Source: Epiperipatus broadwayi (taxonomy: Eukaryota; Onychophora; Udeonychophora; Euonychophora; Peripatidae). From it: a DNA stretch of 64,000 nucleotides. The DNA lies in the NCBI GenBank assembly GCA_028023455.1, contig JAQFVV010000158.1, positions 1,924,001-1,988,000 of the forward strand, given 5' to 3'. The first letter of the stretch is position 1, and each line of letters starts with the position of its first letter. The position numbers were made by a program, and so were the translations under genes. Below, in pieces: positions 23,520 to 35,019 of this stretch. The notes beneath the pieces are model-generated. The model was not told where the DNA came from, did no database searches, and was given only the letters and a program-made list of their open reading frames with translations.

Positions 23520-25852
23520 TTAGCAGAATATCACATAATAAAGTTTACATAAACATATAAATGATTACTAAAAGTATAATAGTCCTTTGTTAAAGTTCAT
23601 TTCATTTAAAATGAAATGTCTAGACTGTTATTTAAGAGTATATTTACCTAGGTTTTCATTTGTGTATTTCCATTGGGTTTGATTTCAACCAGTTGGCTTT
23701 TTGGTTTTCCCTCCAGGTTTCTGTCAAACAGTAGGCAAGGGAGAAGGTGCAGCATCTATTTACAATTTACATATTTGTTCTGGGTATTGGTTCCTGGCAA
23801 GGACAGTTGATTTTTTTGCTAAGGACTAGAGACATGAAGCCCAGTTGAACATCCTACAACTGTCTAGCAATGCATGATAACTCTGCAGCTTTTGCATTTT
23901 TAAAAAGAATCTGAATGTATAGCAAAAATCTGAATTAAATCTGAACTTGAACTAAACTCAAACTGAATAATAGATGGCTGCAACTTTTTATACCTTTCCT
24001 CTCTTATTGTTTTAATTGCTTATCATAGTTTTTTAATTTTGATCATAACTTAAATATTTTTAATTTATTTTTACATTGCACATTATCTAATCTTTTTCTT
24101 AGATTAATCTACTATCACTTTTATGAGATAGTTTATGTTTTTTTAATTAATTCAATTATCAGTTTTACTCTTTTTTATCAGCCAGTAATTAACTAATTAC
24201 ATTTTTGAATGTTTTCTTTTACAAGTTAATTTTATTCTAACTTTCCATATTTACTTATTTTTATACATTTTACTCTTTTAATTTATAAAAAGGAGAGAAT
24301 GAGTTTTAAATCTTTTTATTTTAGATCCCCCCCCCATTTTAAATACTAAAACTTTTCTATTTTTAAAAAGAAAAAAAATAACACAATCTTTTGCTTTTGC
24401 AAATTTACCATTACTTAAAACCTACTGTAAAAACATTATACTTTCTTTCTATTTCTATTTTTATTAATAATTTAATCATTTTTTAAAATTATAATTATAT
24501 AATGCTAGTATATATGTTTATTTTATAACATATCTCACTAGCATTACATCATTCACATACCTCAGTTTGAGAGATAAAATGCATCAATTTCACTCATTTT
24601 AGCTCTGACATTTTATTTTAGCTTTACCTATTTGATTTTTCATTTTTATTTATTTAATATTTTTCTACCAAATAAGTTTTGAATTGCTATAGATTGACAA
24701 ACTATAGGATGATATTTCCTATGCTGCTGTATCCTCCAGGCCATAAGGTACATTGACTTGCAATGATTGTCATATGCGATGACCATCAGGGAAAACATGC
24801 ATGATTATGATGTGTATGGAGTTGAATGCTGTGAATGGCAAAACACATCTTCTTATACATGACTTACACAACAAAAATACTTTAACTTAATTTGATTATT
24901 ATGCTGGGAATTTCTCTACCAGCAAATTGAATGAGCCCATGACTTTTTCCAATGGGAATGCATCCTAGAAAATGCAGGGTTGCTGCAAATGGAGTATTAA
25001 TCCACTGACCATTTGGCTTATGCTAAAAACAAGGCTTATTACATGTTGGAAGGTTTTCTTCCAATGAACTGATTTGTGGCTTATGCTGGGATTATATTTT
25101 CCAGTATGCACATTTTTATATAAGGAACTGGGTCTATTTCTCCCAGCATGTTGGATGGTCCCAAAACTTTCTCTACTGGATCCTCTTCCTAGAAATAAGA
25201 GGCTCTATCCCTCTTCCATTTCATGCCCATTATGGATGTTTATGTTCATGCAGTGACAGTCTACACTTAACACACCTCCCTCAACCTTTATTTGCACCTT
25301 TCCCTCCCTACTCTCTCAACCAAAACACATTCTATGCTTATATTTTACATTTTTATTTATTCTTATTTTACTCTATTTCATCTATCTTTTATTTCACATT
25401 GCTAGCTCTCAAAAAAACATTTAATTTTATTTATTTAATATTATCTCCATTATTTATATAAACCATGTATTTATTATTATTTTTTGATCCTCAAAAACTC
25501 TCTCAATCCTTTTTAATCCCACCTGAATATAAAAAAACCCCAATAACAAATTTATTTACCTCTCTGGCTGTTTTTTTCTCTCTTCTTTTTATTTACAATT
25601 CATACTCTTTTTTATTTTTATATTTTTAACTATTATTAATTTATCTTATATATGTAATATTATAATTTGCTTGCCTTGGTCCATTTCTTTTCTCACAGTG
25701 CTAACCGATTTTAACTTTTATTATTATGCAAATTGGAGTTTATTTTGAATTTTAGTTTCAAGCTTTTTTTCAAATTTTAATTACAATTTTTACTTTTTTA
25801 ACTTTGAATATGGTGGGTCAATTTATAGCACTTTAGTATCAAGTTGGGGACC
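23520..25852. other. Region between the LTR-like repeats
   Basis: No reverse transcriptase, integrase or protease motif was recognised in any frame. There is a nine-C run at about 24326-24334. The 24.7-25.26-kb stretch is richer in G+C than its surroundings and may be old coding sequence, but the frames found are short (60 codons at most) and not interpretable. Confidence 0.4.
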
Positions 25853-26345
25853 ATTTGAACTGGGTTCATTGAAGTTGCACGTTTATTGCAACTTTTTAAA
25901 ATTTTATAACAAACTTTTGGCAACTTCGTGACTTGGTGATGGACTGGCTCTTTAAGCTAAGGAGTAGAATACTATTGATAGATTAACCATCAATGGTGCC
26001 TATGAAAGATCGAGGCTACACAAAGCACAGCCTCTGTCATGTTTCCAGGTCATAGACTCTTCGGCTGCTAGATCAACACCCTACATCCAAAGCACTTTGT
26101 TTTGAGTATACAACACAGGCACTATCCAACTATATAAATTATATATGGTCAGCATGCTCAGAAGACAGACCACAAATATAGTGCTTGAAATATCCTAAGC
26201 TATCTCATACCCTGTATCAGGGATCCAGTGCATTTATTTAACACAAAAAATAACTATACTCTTAAATTAATGGTGAGCACTGACAAAAGAGAGAATAAAC
26301 CAAATAACAATTAAGCAAACATTTATTTACACACACATATATATA
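25853..26345 (+). repeat. LTR-like direct repeat, right copy
   Basis: Pairs with 23020-23519. Well-kept shared blocks include GCACGTTTATTGC, GGAGTAGAATAC, ATAACTATACTCTTAAATTA and CCAAATAACAATTAAGCAAA. It ends in a (CA)n/(TA)n microsatellite at about 26325-26350. Confidence 0.5.
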
Positions 26346-26350
26346 TATAT

Positions 26351-26515
26351 TGTACCAGTCAAAACATGCTTATACATCTAACATGAGCTGGAACTCACAA
26401 ACTGTACTTCAAACTCAGTCAAGCCCGAGATTTAGACAGACCAACCTGAATTCGAACCCACTTTCTAAGTTCCAGATCAAACACCTAACGGATAACATAA
26501 CAATGATGGCACATG
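26351..26515 (-). mobile_element. tRNA-derived SINE
   Basis: On the minus strand the A-box-like TTATCCGTTAGGTGTTTGATC region (about 26479-26497) is followed 30-40 bases later by a canonical B box GGTTCGAATTC (26448-26458). About 90 bases of tRNA-unrelated body follow, ending at a TA microsatellite. SINE heads of this form are transcribed by RNA polymerase III. I found no target-site duplication. Confidence 0.6.
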
Positions 26516-29500
26516 AGAATTAATTCTTAATTCGGCCCACTAGCAAATCAGAGAAAACAATAAGACTCATGGATTTAAACATATATATAAACAACTTAAA
26601 TACTAGAGACATTTCCATGATAAAATCTAATTTATTTAATTAGAGAGGCTTTACTAATGAATAGCTATGGTCAATTAGTGAATTGGATTGATTTAATAAT
26701 GAGACTGAAACTGATATGTGATTAATTAGAAAAATATTTATTGACAATTTCATATGTATTTTGATATAACCCATTATTTAGCATTGGATAATACATGCAG
26801 ACATTTTTATTTATTAAGTAACATTACTCTAGGCAATCGTACAAACAATAATTGATATTTGGGCTAAATAAATTTGTGATTGCGCTAATTAATAATCAAA
26901 GTATAAATATATTTAGATAGTTCTTTGGATCATTAATCAGTGATAAAAGTTTCAGTAGCCAAGAAATATACACAGGAGTTACAATGAAAACCTAAAAAAG
27001 TTTAGACATAGAATTTAAAAGCAAAGATCAAAATTGTTCAAGCTATGGTATTTCAAGTAATTCTGTGTATATAATTGTTAAATATAAAAATAAATGATAA
27101 GAAAGTTATTAATACTTTTGAACTATAGTGCAAATAAAGACTTATGACAATATCATGGGTATCACAAACAAGAACAACAGCAAATGTTTAAATTCTTATT
27201 TACATTAGTCTAGAATTGCCAGTATAAATGATCAGGTTAATAGTCTTATTTTATTATCAATGGACATCACGGCCAACAAACAGATACTCAATCAGATTAG
27301 ACTAATCATTTAAAGTATGAATGACTAAAATAAAATAATCTTACTTTATTATTTGATTAAATAATATATATTATAAAATGGGTAATTCTTGGAAAATTGA
27401 GTGATTAAAAAAAGGCTAACATTTGATCCTAAAAATTATTTGTAGTAAAGTGACTAATTTGAATTATATATTTTTTTAAATTGAATTTGCATATACTTAT
27501 GTATATATCCAAATACATACATGCATTTTTTTAATAATTCATTTTCATAAATTCAAAAATTGTGTTCAAATACTCTATCTCTACAGACAAATATGCCATT
27601 AATAAGAAGGAATCCTGCATTCCCCTTTTCAAAAAGTTGGTCTACCCATCCATCATAATACATGCAAATTAAATGTAAATTAGCATGAACAATATATGTA
27701 TACCCTTCTCTCTCCACTACAATTATAGCTACATCTATGACTGACACCAGTTGAAAGCTAGCTAAAACCATTAAGTTAAACAATTCATTAAAGTTTTGCT
27801 CCATAAGTTTTTTGCGTATATTTATTTTATTACATTGTATTTGAGATAAAGCTCATATTGCCTTCATTACTTTATCTTTTATAATATTTAAATTTTATGA
27901 AATACAAATTTGGATAATTAACAGAAACAAATTTTAATTTCAATTAGATATTAATGTAATTATAATATTAAAAAGAGCTATCAGCATAAAATATTATAAT
28001 TTGTGTTGTAAATAGAAAACTATTATAATATGTGATTATCTGCATATGTGAATTAAATTCATAATTTTTTTTTTCATTTAGGCATTTCATATAATGAGAA
28101 GTTTTACATGAATTAATATGAAAAGAAAATTGTTGGATGCTGTTTATTTTATAATAGATAATACAATATTTGCAATTTGTCAAAGGCAACATGAAAGTTG
28201 TGAGAAATATGATTTAAGGATTATTTTATTTGGTTTTGCTTCTTATTGAACTAAACATTACAAAAATAATGTTCATTATTCTTATAGCAATCAAAGATGC
28301 CTAGGAGATTTGTCAATCTATTGGAAGTCAATTGTACTTTTAAAATGCATTAATGTAGGATTACATATTATTAATCAATCTATGGGTTAAACATAATCTA
28401 GAATAATCATTGCTATATTTGGAAATATTGGCTGTGTTCAGAGATCAGTACAGATATCATCTCAGTGTGATTTCTAAATTATATTGCCATGCAATGGTAG
28501 AAACATAAATTAATTCAGATAGCATTTGACATCTTTGTCATGAGTCATACAACAAAGAAAAATATGGAAACAGTGAAATGGCCTTTGTGATGATTTTCAC
28601 CATCAAGGCAAAGAGTAATAATATTATGCATGATACTTTTTTTTCTAGGCCTTGGGTCATAACATGCTCTTTTTTTAAAGCATCTTTATGCAAAGGGTCA
28701 TCAATTTAATAGCCAGTCACCTTCAGCTTGCATTACTAAATTGGCCATAAAAATGAGTTTATGGATTGAAAATCTCCACATTTAATTTCTTTACACCCTT
28801 CCAATGCTTTATTCAAACTTAATTATTTACTGTTTTAGCTATCTAATAGCCAGTTTTAGAATTATAAAATATAATATTGTTTTTTATATAAACATATAAA
28901 TTTATTTTGGTAAATTTATATATATTTAATATATATACTTTAGTGCATATTCTATATACATACATATTCTTTAACATTCAACACCATCATATCGCTAACA
29001 GTATCTAGAAGAAATCCAGACTTTTATGTTAAATTTGATTTCTTATCCACCCAGCACATATGTAAAATCGTGTCAGGGTAAAATCAATAGTCCAAGCTAT
29101 TATAAATCTCCATTAAGCTAGTAATGTATACTACAGGTAAAAACTATCAAAAGAAAAATAGAGTTGTTCCAAATAATTCACTAATTAAAAACTAATAAAA
29201 TGTATTCAGTGAGGTTTTAATGATTTTACATTATTCTTTACGGGTTAGATCATTTATACCTGAGCAGTGTAGAGTTAATGATTTTGGCAATAGCAGATTC
29301 AGAACATATACTGTACATTTTTTTATGAATTTAGAATATGTTTTAAACTAAAAACTTAAACATACACACTAGTAATATATAATAAGATTTTTTTTTTTTT
29401 AAAAAAAAAAAACCTGTTATTGAAAATGATGAGCACATCATAAAATGTGACAAAATATTAAAGACTTAATATTATGATAACAGCAAACTATTTGCTTTTG

Positions 29501-30079
29501 TGAATATTTTGAATCCAAGACGAATCCTTTGAGATAAAAAAAACTGTTTTTTTTAGTTTTATGGTTAAAAGATCTGACGAAGAAGATTGAGAATGTCAGA
29601 CTACAGATTTAAATATTTGATTAATGACAAGTTAATAACTTAGTTGAAAGATTTCAAGTCATGTACTAGCGTTATCTACTCTAAACTGAAGTTTTTACTA
29701 TAGATGGCGCTCTTGACTTCAATTAATACTTAAACATTAATTCTTGTACATACCACATATTTTTTAGGGTTTGGTTTCTATACTTTGTTGCATTTTTATT
29801 TAATGACACATTGATTCAGTTGTAAATGCTTGTGTTATATGTGTGTTTTGGTCTTATAAATATATATAAAGAATGAACAGATAGATAATGTTGCTATTAA
29901 ACAATGAAATAAGTACCAGCAACACTATCACATTCTCTACCCCTTCTCCATACTTACATGTTTCCAAGAGTAGATATCTTCACTCTATTTTTATTATGGG
30001 TTTAAATAACCAATGACCACCAGATGGCATATTAGCAGCCTAGTTAAGGATATATAGAGTTTCAAAAAAAAAAAAAAAG
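26516..30079. other. Unannotated AT-rich DNA
   Basis: I see no supported gene. Short frames (for example 27553-27804 minus, 83 codons) show no domain. Poly-T/poly-A runs lie at 29388-29412. Confidence 0.45.
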
Positions 30080-32689
30080 AGGAAGAAAATAATGGTTATA
30101 GGGGATATGATTGGGAATATTGAAGAAATTGATGACCTGGATAACAAGAACAGACAGATTTTGAAAAAAATTTGTCAGAGAGTGAATTTGAGCATTGGAA
30201 ATTTATCAAAGATGTATAAGGGATAATATACATGATCTAGAAATAACATATTTCGCACAATAGTTTATGTATTAGTAGAGAAAGAGGGAATGAATAAAGT
30301 ACGGAAAATTAAAGTGTTTGATACTGAAGAGCGAGTATGTAATAGTGATCATAATCTCTTTATAATAGAAATGGTTAGTAATGTGATGGAAAATAATAAT
30401 AAAAATAGAAAGGATAGTGAAAGATGTGGATGGAGAATGAATGATAATAATAAGTTAGAAGAATATAAAATAAAAGTAAAAGAAATCATGGAAGAGTTTA
30501 TTGAGGGTGAATATAAGGACTGGTGTGATGAAGTAAAAAAAAAGTGGAAATAGAAGGTTTGGAAGAATAAAAGTAATAAAAAAGTGAAAATTAGTAAAAA
30601 TGTAAAAGAGAGGGGAAAAGCATGCAGAGAATATAAATGTGCTATTAAAAACAAAGAAGGTGAAAAAGACATTAACATTAAAAGGAAAAACTATTTTTTA
30701 AAAAAGAAGTTGGCTAAAGTAGACAATTATATAGAGAGAATGAAATTAAATAGTAAATTATTGGAGGATATTAATAAAAGTGGAAGAGATGGGAGTAAAA
30801 TTTTTTGGAAATATATTAAAAGAAGGAATATAGAGGGGAGAGAAATAATATTACTAAATGATGATGAAAAAGAGTATAGTTTTAGAAAAAAATGAGAGAC
30901 AATCTTAAAAATATGTAATGTATATAGAAAAGATGTTAGATATGAAAAACAGTGGTAACAAACATAAAAGCACATGGTAATGGAAATATTAATTTTACAG
31001 AAAATGAATTGAATGAGTCAGAAAAGAAATTGAAAAGTGGAAAGACAAGAAGTTTAGGTGGATGGGCAGCAGAGGTTATGATGAATTTGAGAAGTAGGGT
31101 AAAAATAAATTTATTATCATGTTTTAATAAGATGGCACAGAAGATAGAATTTCCAGATTGCTGAAATAATACAAGAGTAAAGCTATTATTTAAAGGAAAA
31201 GATAAGAATCATAGAAAACTAAACAATTATAGACTGATAGTGGAAACGTCAGTGTTATATAAAGTTTTGCAGATATAGTGGCTGGAAGGGTGGAAAAAAA
31301 TAATATGGTGGGAGAAATGCAAGGAAATTTTAGGTCAGATAGACATATAGGAGATAGTTTATTCATAGTCAAACAACTATAGATATGAGTAGAAATACAG
31401 TTAGACAGTTATATATGGTCTTTATAGATATAGAGAAGATATATGATAGAGTAAATAGAAATAGATTATGGATAAGTTTAATAAATTTGAGAATGAACGG
31501 AACTTTAGTGGATCTTGTTAAGAGATTATATGAAAGTAATTATTATATGTATCAATTAGGAAATATAGAATCAATTAGAATTAAAAATGGGATGGGACTA
31601 CAGCAAAGATGCCCTACATCAATTATTTTGTTTTTGTTATATTTGAAAGAAATAGAGAGAGTAATAAAATGACTAGAAGACTAGAAAGAGGAATAAAGTT
31701 CATTAATAGATGGCAAGGGAGTGCATATATACTATAAGGCCTTTTTTTGATGATATATTATTGCGTACAGAAAGTAGGGAAGATATGGAAGTTATGCTGA
31801 AGATGTGCACAAGGGTTGGTAAAGAGATGGGATTAAATTTATTGAAGAAAAATCAAAAGTAATGATGATAAATGCTGGGAAAATAGAAGACAAATAATTT
31901 TTATTGAGGGATATAAAGTTAAGTGTGGTGGATATGTATAACTATTTGAGAATCATCTTAAGTAATCAAAGAAATTAATTGTATTAATGTGGGAAAAAAT
32001 GATAAATGAAGCAAAGAAAAGAAAAGGACTGATAAAGAAATTAACAGTGTTTTCATATAATAAATATGATATAGCAAGAATTTATGGAAAGGAGTGGCAG
32101 TAGCAGGGTTAATGTATGATAACAATGTGTTATGTGTTAGTAAAGGGGTGTTATATTAATAGAAAAAGTACAAAGAGGAATAGGAAAGTATGCATTAGAT
32201 GCAGATGTGTGGATGGCAAAGGAAACAATTCAAGGAAAAATGGGATGGTCAAATTTTTATATGAGAGATGGAAAAAGCAAATGAAAATGTTTGATCGATT
32301 GCAATTTATGGATAGTAAGAGAATAGCCAAAATAGTATTTAATTGGGATATGAATAAAGGACAAGCAATAAGGTAAGTGAGAAAGGTATACAGTATGCAG
32401 ATAATTTGGATAAAGACTTTATGTCAGTATAATTTACAAAATATTAGATGATTATGTTAGGGAAATTGTTGAATGTTATGGTGACAAAGAATGGTATAGA
32501 ATAGATGCATTAATAAAAAATAGGGAATTGGAGAGATGGAGAACTAGTATGGAGAGTAAAAAGAGTTTAAATATATATAAAAGTAAACAAGGTGTGAGTT
32601 AATTTATAATAATAGCAATGAAAGTAGTTTACTGTTTAAGGCTCAAGCAGGATTGTTAGCAACAAGAGAATATATGCATTTATAAAGGA

Positions 32690-32888
32690 ATATTTTCCAC
32701 TCAATAGATAACTTTTAGATAGGTGCTTGGCTTTGGGTTGTCATTTTTAGATCTAGTGTCTGAACCTACCCTGACACCTCTCTGAAGAGTGCCAAAGCAC
32801 GAAACCATGGTCAGGGGTTTGGGGAGGGGTTCCTAACATATTTTAAGTGCTGGCTCTGGCTAAGCATTTATCACAAAGCTTGTAGAGG
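32690..32888 (+). mobile_element. Family B HHR element inside LINE remnant
   Basis: About 200 bp with no LINE similarity lie between LINE coding sequence (ending near 32680) and its zinc-knuckle segment (starting near 32890). The start AACTTTTAGATAGGTGCTTG and the end AGCATTTATCACAAAGCTTG match the family B copy at 13.04-13.25 kb. I could not find a convincing target-site duplication. Being inside a dead LINE, it inserted after or during that copy's decay. Confidence 0.65.
32762..32832 (+). ncRNA. Hammerhead ribozyme motif, family B (best preserved)
   Basis: CTGAAGA (32782-32788), stem II GTGC-CAAA-GCAC (32789-32800), GAAA (32801-32804), CCATGG (32805-32810), UC with cleavage after C32812. 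Stem I pairs ACCTCT with AGGGGT, then across an internal loop GAACC (32762-32766) with GGTTC (32828-32832). Every invariant base is present. Stem II differs completely from the 12-13-kb copies yet pairs fully. The self-complementary CCATGG suggests a dimeric hammerhead fold. Confidence 0.85.
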
Positions 32889-33240
32889 AATTGGCAATCC
32901 TCATTGTTTATAAGAAAGGCATGAAAAATATTAGGCATCTGTTAATTAAATGTAAATGCTTACAAACAGAAAGAGTACGAATAATAAAGTTGTGCAAGAA
33001 TAAATATAAACAAAATGATTATACAGAAAGTGAGTTTTTGGTTTTTATGCTGGGTTTGGAAAAAGATAAGTAGGATCTAGATATAAAAGCCATACAGTGG
33101 ACAAAGATAATGTTGTGGGATGGAGCAGGATAGAGAAAAATATAAAAAAACTTAGGGTGGGTATTGGAAGGGGAAGGTGGCTAACAGTTTTCTCTGGGCA
33201 CTGTGACTGAGAGATTCCCAACTCCAATAAAGGAAAAGCC

Positions 33241-33888
33241 ATAGTGTGTCACATTGCATCCACATCTATTTCTGGATTTGTGTTCATCATTATAATTTTT
33301 GATTGTAAAAAAATCTATATGCTGATCCCTAAACCTACCAACTAAAGAATTGGATGACTGACTGGTGTCAATATGAGATTTTATCTATAAAATATTAAAT
33401 GCTCATACTAATATAGGACAGTTTTATATGTTTATTGTTATTGTTAAATTAACTTTATTATTATTATTTGTAATCTTGTATGACTGACTAAACCTCTTGT
33501 ATAAATGGCTATTGCTATCATAAGCACTGGCAACACAAAGAGAGGACTTCATACCCAAAGGCAGCAGTCAGTAAATCACAATGCACTGCCATGGATTAAG
33601 GTAGACAAGTTAAACTCAGGGAATAAAAGGATTGGTCAGCAGGATAATCATATCAAAATAATCAAAAATTACATCGTTAGACTAAGCAAATGGTTAGAGC
33701 AGATAGTTAATGACCATCTTATAAGGGGTCAAAGGTTAGTGGCTAATCATAATATTATATGAATCAAATGAAGAATGATCTGACCTATCTAAACATCAAA
33801 TTGATTTGTTCTATAAGATTATAAATCACCCACAATGAAATAAATTGTTAATGATTTATTTAATTTAATTAGAATTTGTGTATGATTC
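33241..33888. other. Unannotated DNA
   Basis: No domain was recognised, including in the 85-codon frame at 33505-33762. It could be the 3' flank of the LINE remnant. Confidence 0.4.
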
Positions 33889-34122
33889 CTCATTTATCTA
33901 ACTTCTTATTATCCACGTCATATCATTTATCTAACTTTCCATTATCCATGCTGTATCATTTATCTAACATTCCATTATTTATGTCATATACTTTATCCAA
34001 TTTTCCATTATCCATGCTATATCATTTATCTAACTTTCCATTATTTATGCCATATCATTTATCCAACTTTCCATTATCCATGTCATACCATTTATCTAAC
34101 TTACCATTATCCATGCCATACC
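33889..34122 (+). repeat. 33-bp minisatellite, about 7 copies
   Basis: The unit is close to CATTTATCTAACTTTCCATTATCCATGCCATAT (given here only as landmarks: CATTTATC, CTTTCCATTA, CATGCCATAT). Copies start about every 33 bases from 33889. Because 33 is divisible by three, one frame stays open and encodes an 11-residue repeat with LSNFPLSM. I regard this frame as a by-product, not a gene. Confidence 0.85.
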
Positions 34123-34312
34123 ACACATGTAACTCAGATATAAAGATTTTTAGTTTTATATCAAACTTATGATAATCATCACCCTAGCATATTAGAATAG
34201 TGCATATAACTGTGGAGATTGAATACTGAGTAACAGGAATATGAGGAGAACCTATGATGTTGAAGACTTAAAAAACAACCATATGGTAATGGTATGTATT
34301 AGAGTTGAACTA

Positions 34313-34563
34313 TTAAACATCACATGATCGCCATCTCTTATACTAGCACATAATTGTTATTAAACAAGGCGAAACTCTCCATACAGGTGCAGTGCTCTCA
34401 GATCCAAGGCTCCTCACTGACGAAGACCACAAGTCAGAAACTAGTCTGGGGATATTGGATGAGTAGGCACTAGATAGGGATTTTATGCACAAGCCTTCTG
34501 GAATCCATTGATTACTCTGGTTGGCACAGGGTGACACTACTGTATGGAGAGTTTTGCCTTGTT
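34313..34563 (+). mobile_element. Family A HHR element with exact 16-bp TSD
   Basis: TATTAGAGTTGAACTA occurs at 34297-34312 and 34564-34579, bounding the element exactly. Order: head TTAAACATCACATGATCGCC, AACAAGGCGAAACTCTCCATAC, a deleted left arm, AGTGCTCTCAGATCCAAGG, the ribozyme (34401-34461), then the arm ending CTGTATGGAGAGTTTTGCC. The 25-bp inverted termini remain although most of the left arm is gone. No protein is encoded, so movement needs machinery in trans. A TSD this long fits LINE-type integration. Confidence 0.85.
34401..34461 (+). ncRNA. Hammerhead ribozyme motif, family A (core intact)
   Basis: CTGACGA (34417-34423), stem II GAC-CACAA-GTC closed by an A-A opposition next to the core, GAAA (34437-34440), CTAG, UC with cleavage after C34446. 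Stem I pairs TCCTCA with TGGGGA and, across loop GGC/TA, ATCCAA (34402-34407) with TTGGAT (34455-34460). The A-A at positions 10.1/11.1 is unusual, since a G-C pair is the norm there, and may lower activity. The same A-A is in all family A copies. Confidence 0.8.
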
Positions 34564-35019
34564 TATTAGAGTTGAACTAAGCATATTATCAAATTTGGCA
34601 TATTTATTTATAAGAGGCGAACTTTAGGGACTCAAACACATATCATCACCTCAATGTACAATTAAATGGAGTGGCATAAATAGCCATTTTGTTCTCTTCT
34701 GTCACAATTAATGACCAATTATTGGGGGTAGATACTGTCCAGTTACATCATTAGGGATATGAACACATACATAATACATCCATTATTTTACAATATTAAA
34801 TTGTTAATATTTTTGACTATTTAATAGATTTCTCTAGAGGTTTTACATATTTTATTATAAATCATCATAAAAATTGCAAAAAAAATTATTACTAATGTAA
34901 TATCTTTTTCTATTATATATTTGGTTGTCATCTGATTCTTCATGTCAGCCACTAGAGGCGTGATTTCTAACCAAAAAACACATTAATATAACGTTCACGG
35001 GCTAGCGATTCTATATTAA

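Larger units (their letters stand above)
30080..33240 (+). pseudogene. Dead non-LTR retrotransposon (APE endonuclease + RT)
   Basis: An APE-type LINE open reading frame is broken by stops and frameshifts. From about 30092 one frame reads like the endonuclease C-terminal half: GDMIGNI (from GDFN), NRQILKKICQRVNLSIGN, two nonsense codons, then YVLV and NSDHNLF (the SDH motif). A linker follows (30584-30895). RT motifs continue in shifting frames: KLKSGKTRSLGGWAAEV (about 31030), FIDIEKIYDRVNR (about 31420), GMGLQQRCPTSIILF (about 31590), FFDDILL with the catalytic DD at 31749-31754. A C-terminal H-x4-C zinc-knuckle remnant (RHLLIKCKCLQTER) starts near 32930. A family B element interrupts it at 32690-32888. 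The clade is not resolved; it cannot be active. Confidence 0.8.

Noticed and set aside
30349-30975. Antisense frames opposite the LINE (109 and 82 codons)
   Set aside because: Mirror images of the purine-rich LINE coding strand, giving S/L/F-rich low-complexity peptides.
33876-34172. 98-codon open frame as a gene
   Set aside because: It is the translation of a 33-bp minisatellite; unit length divisible by three keeps it open.
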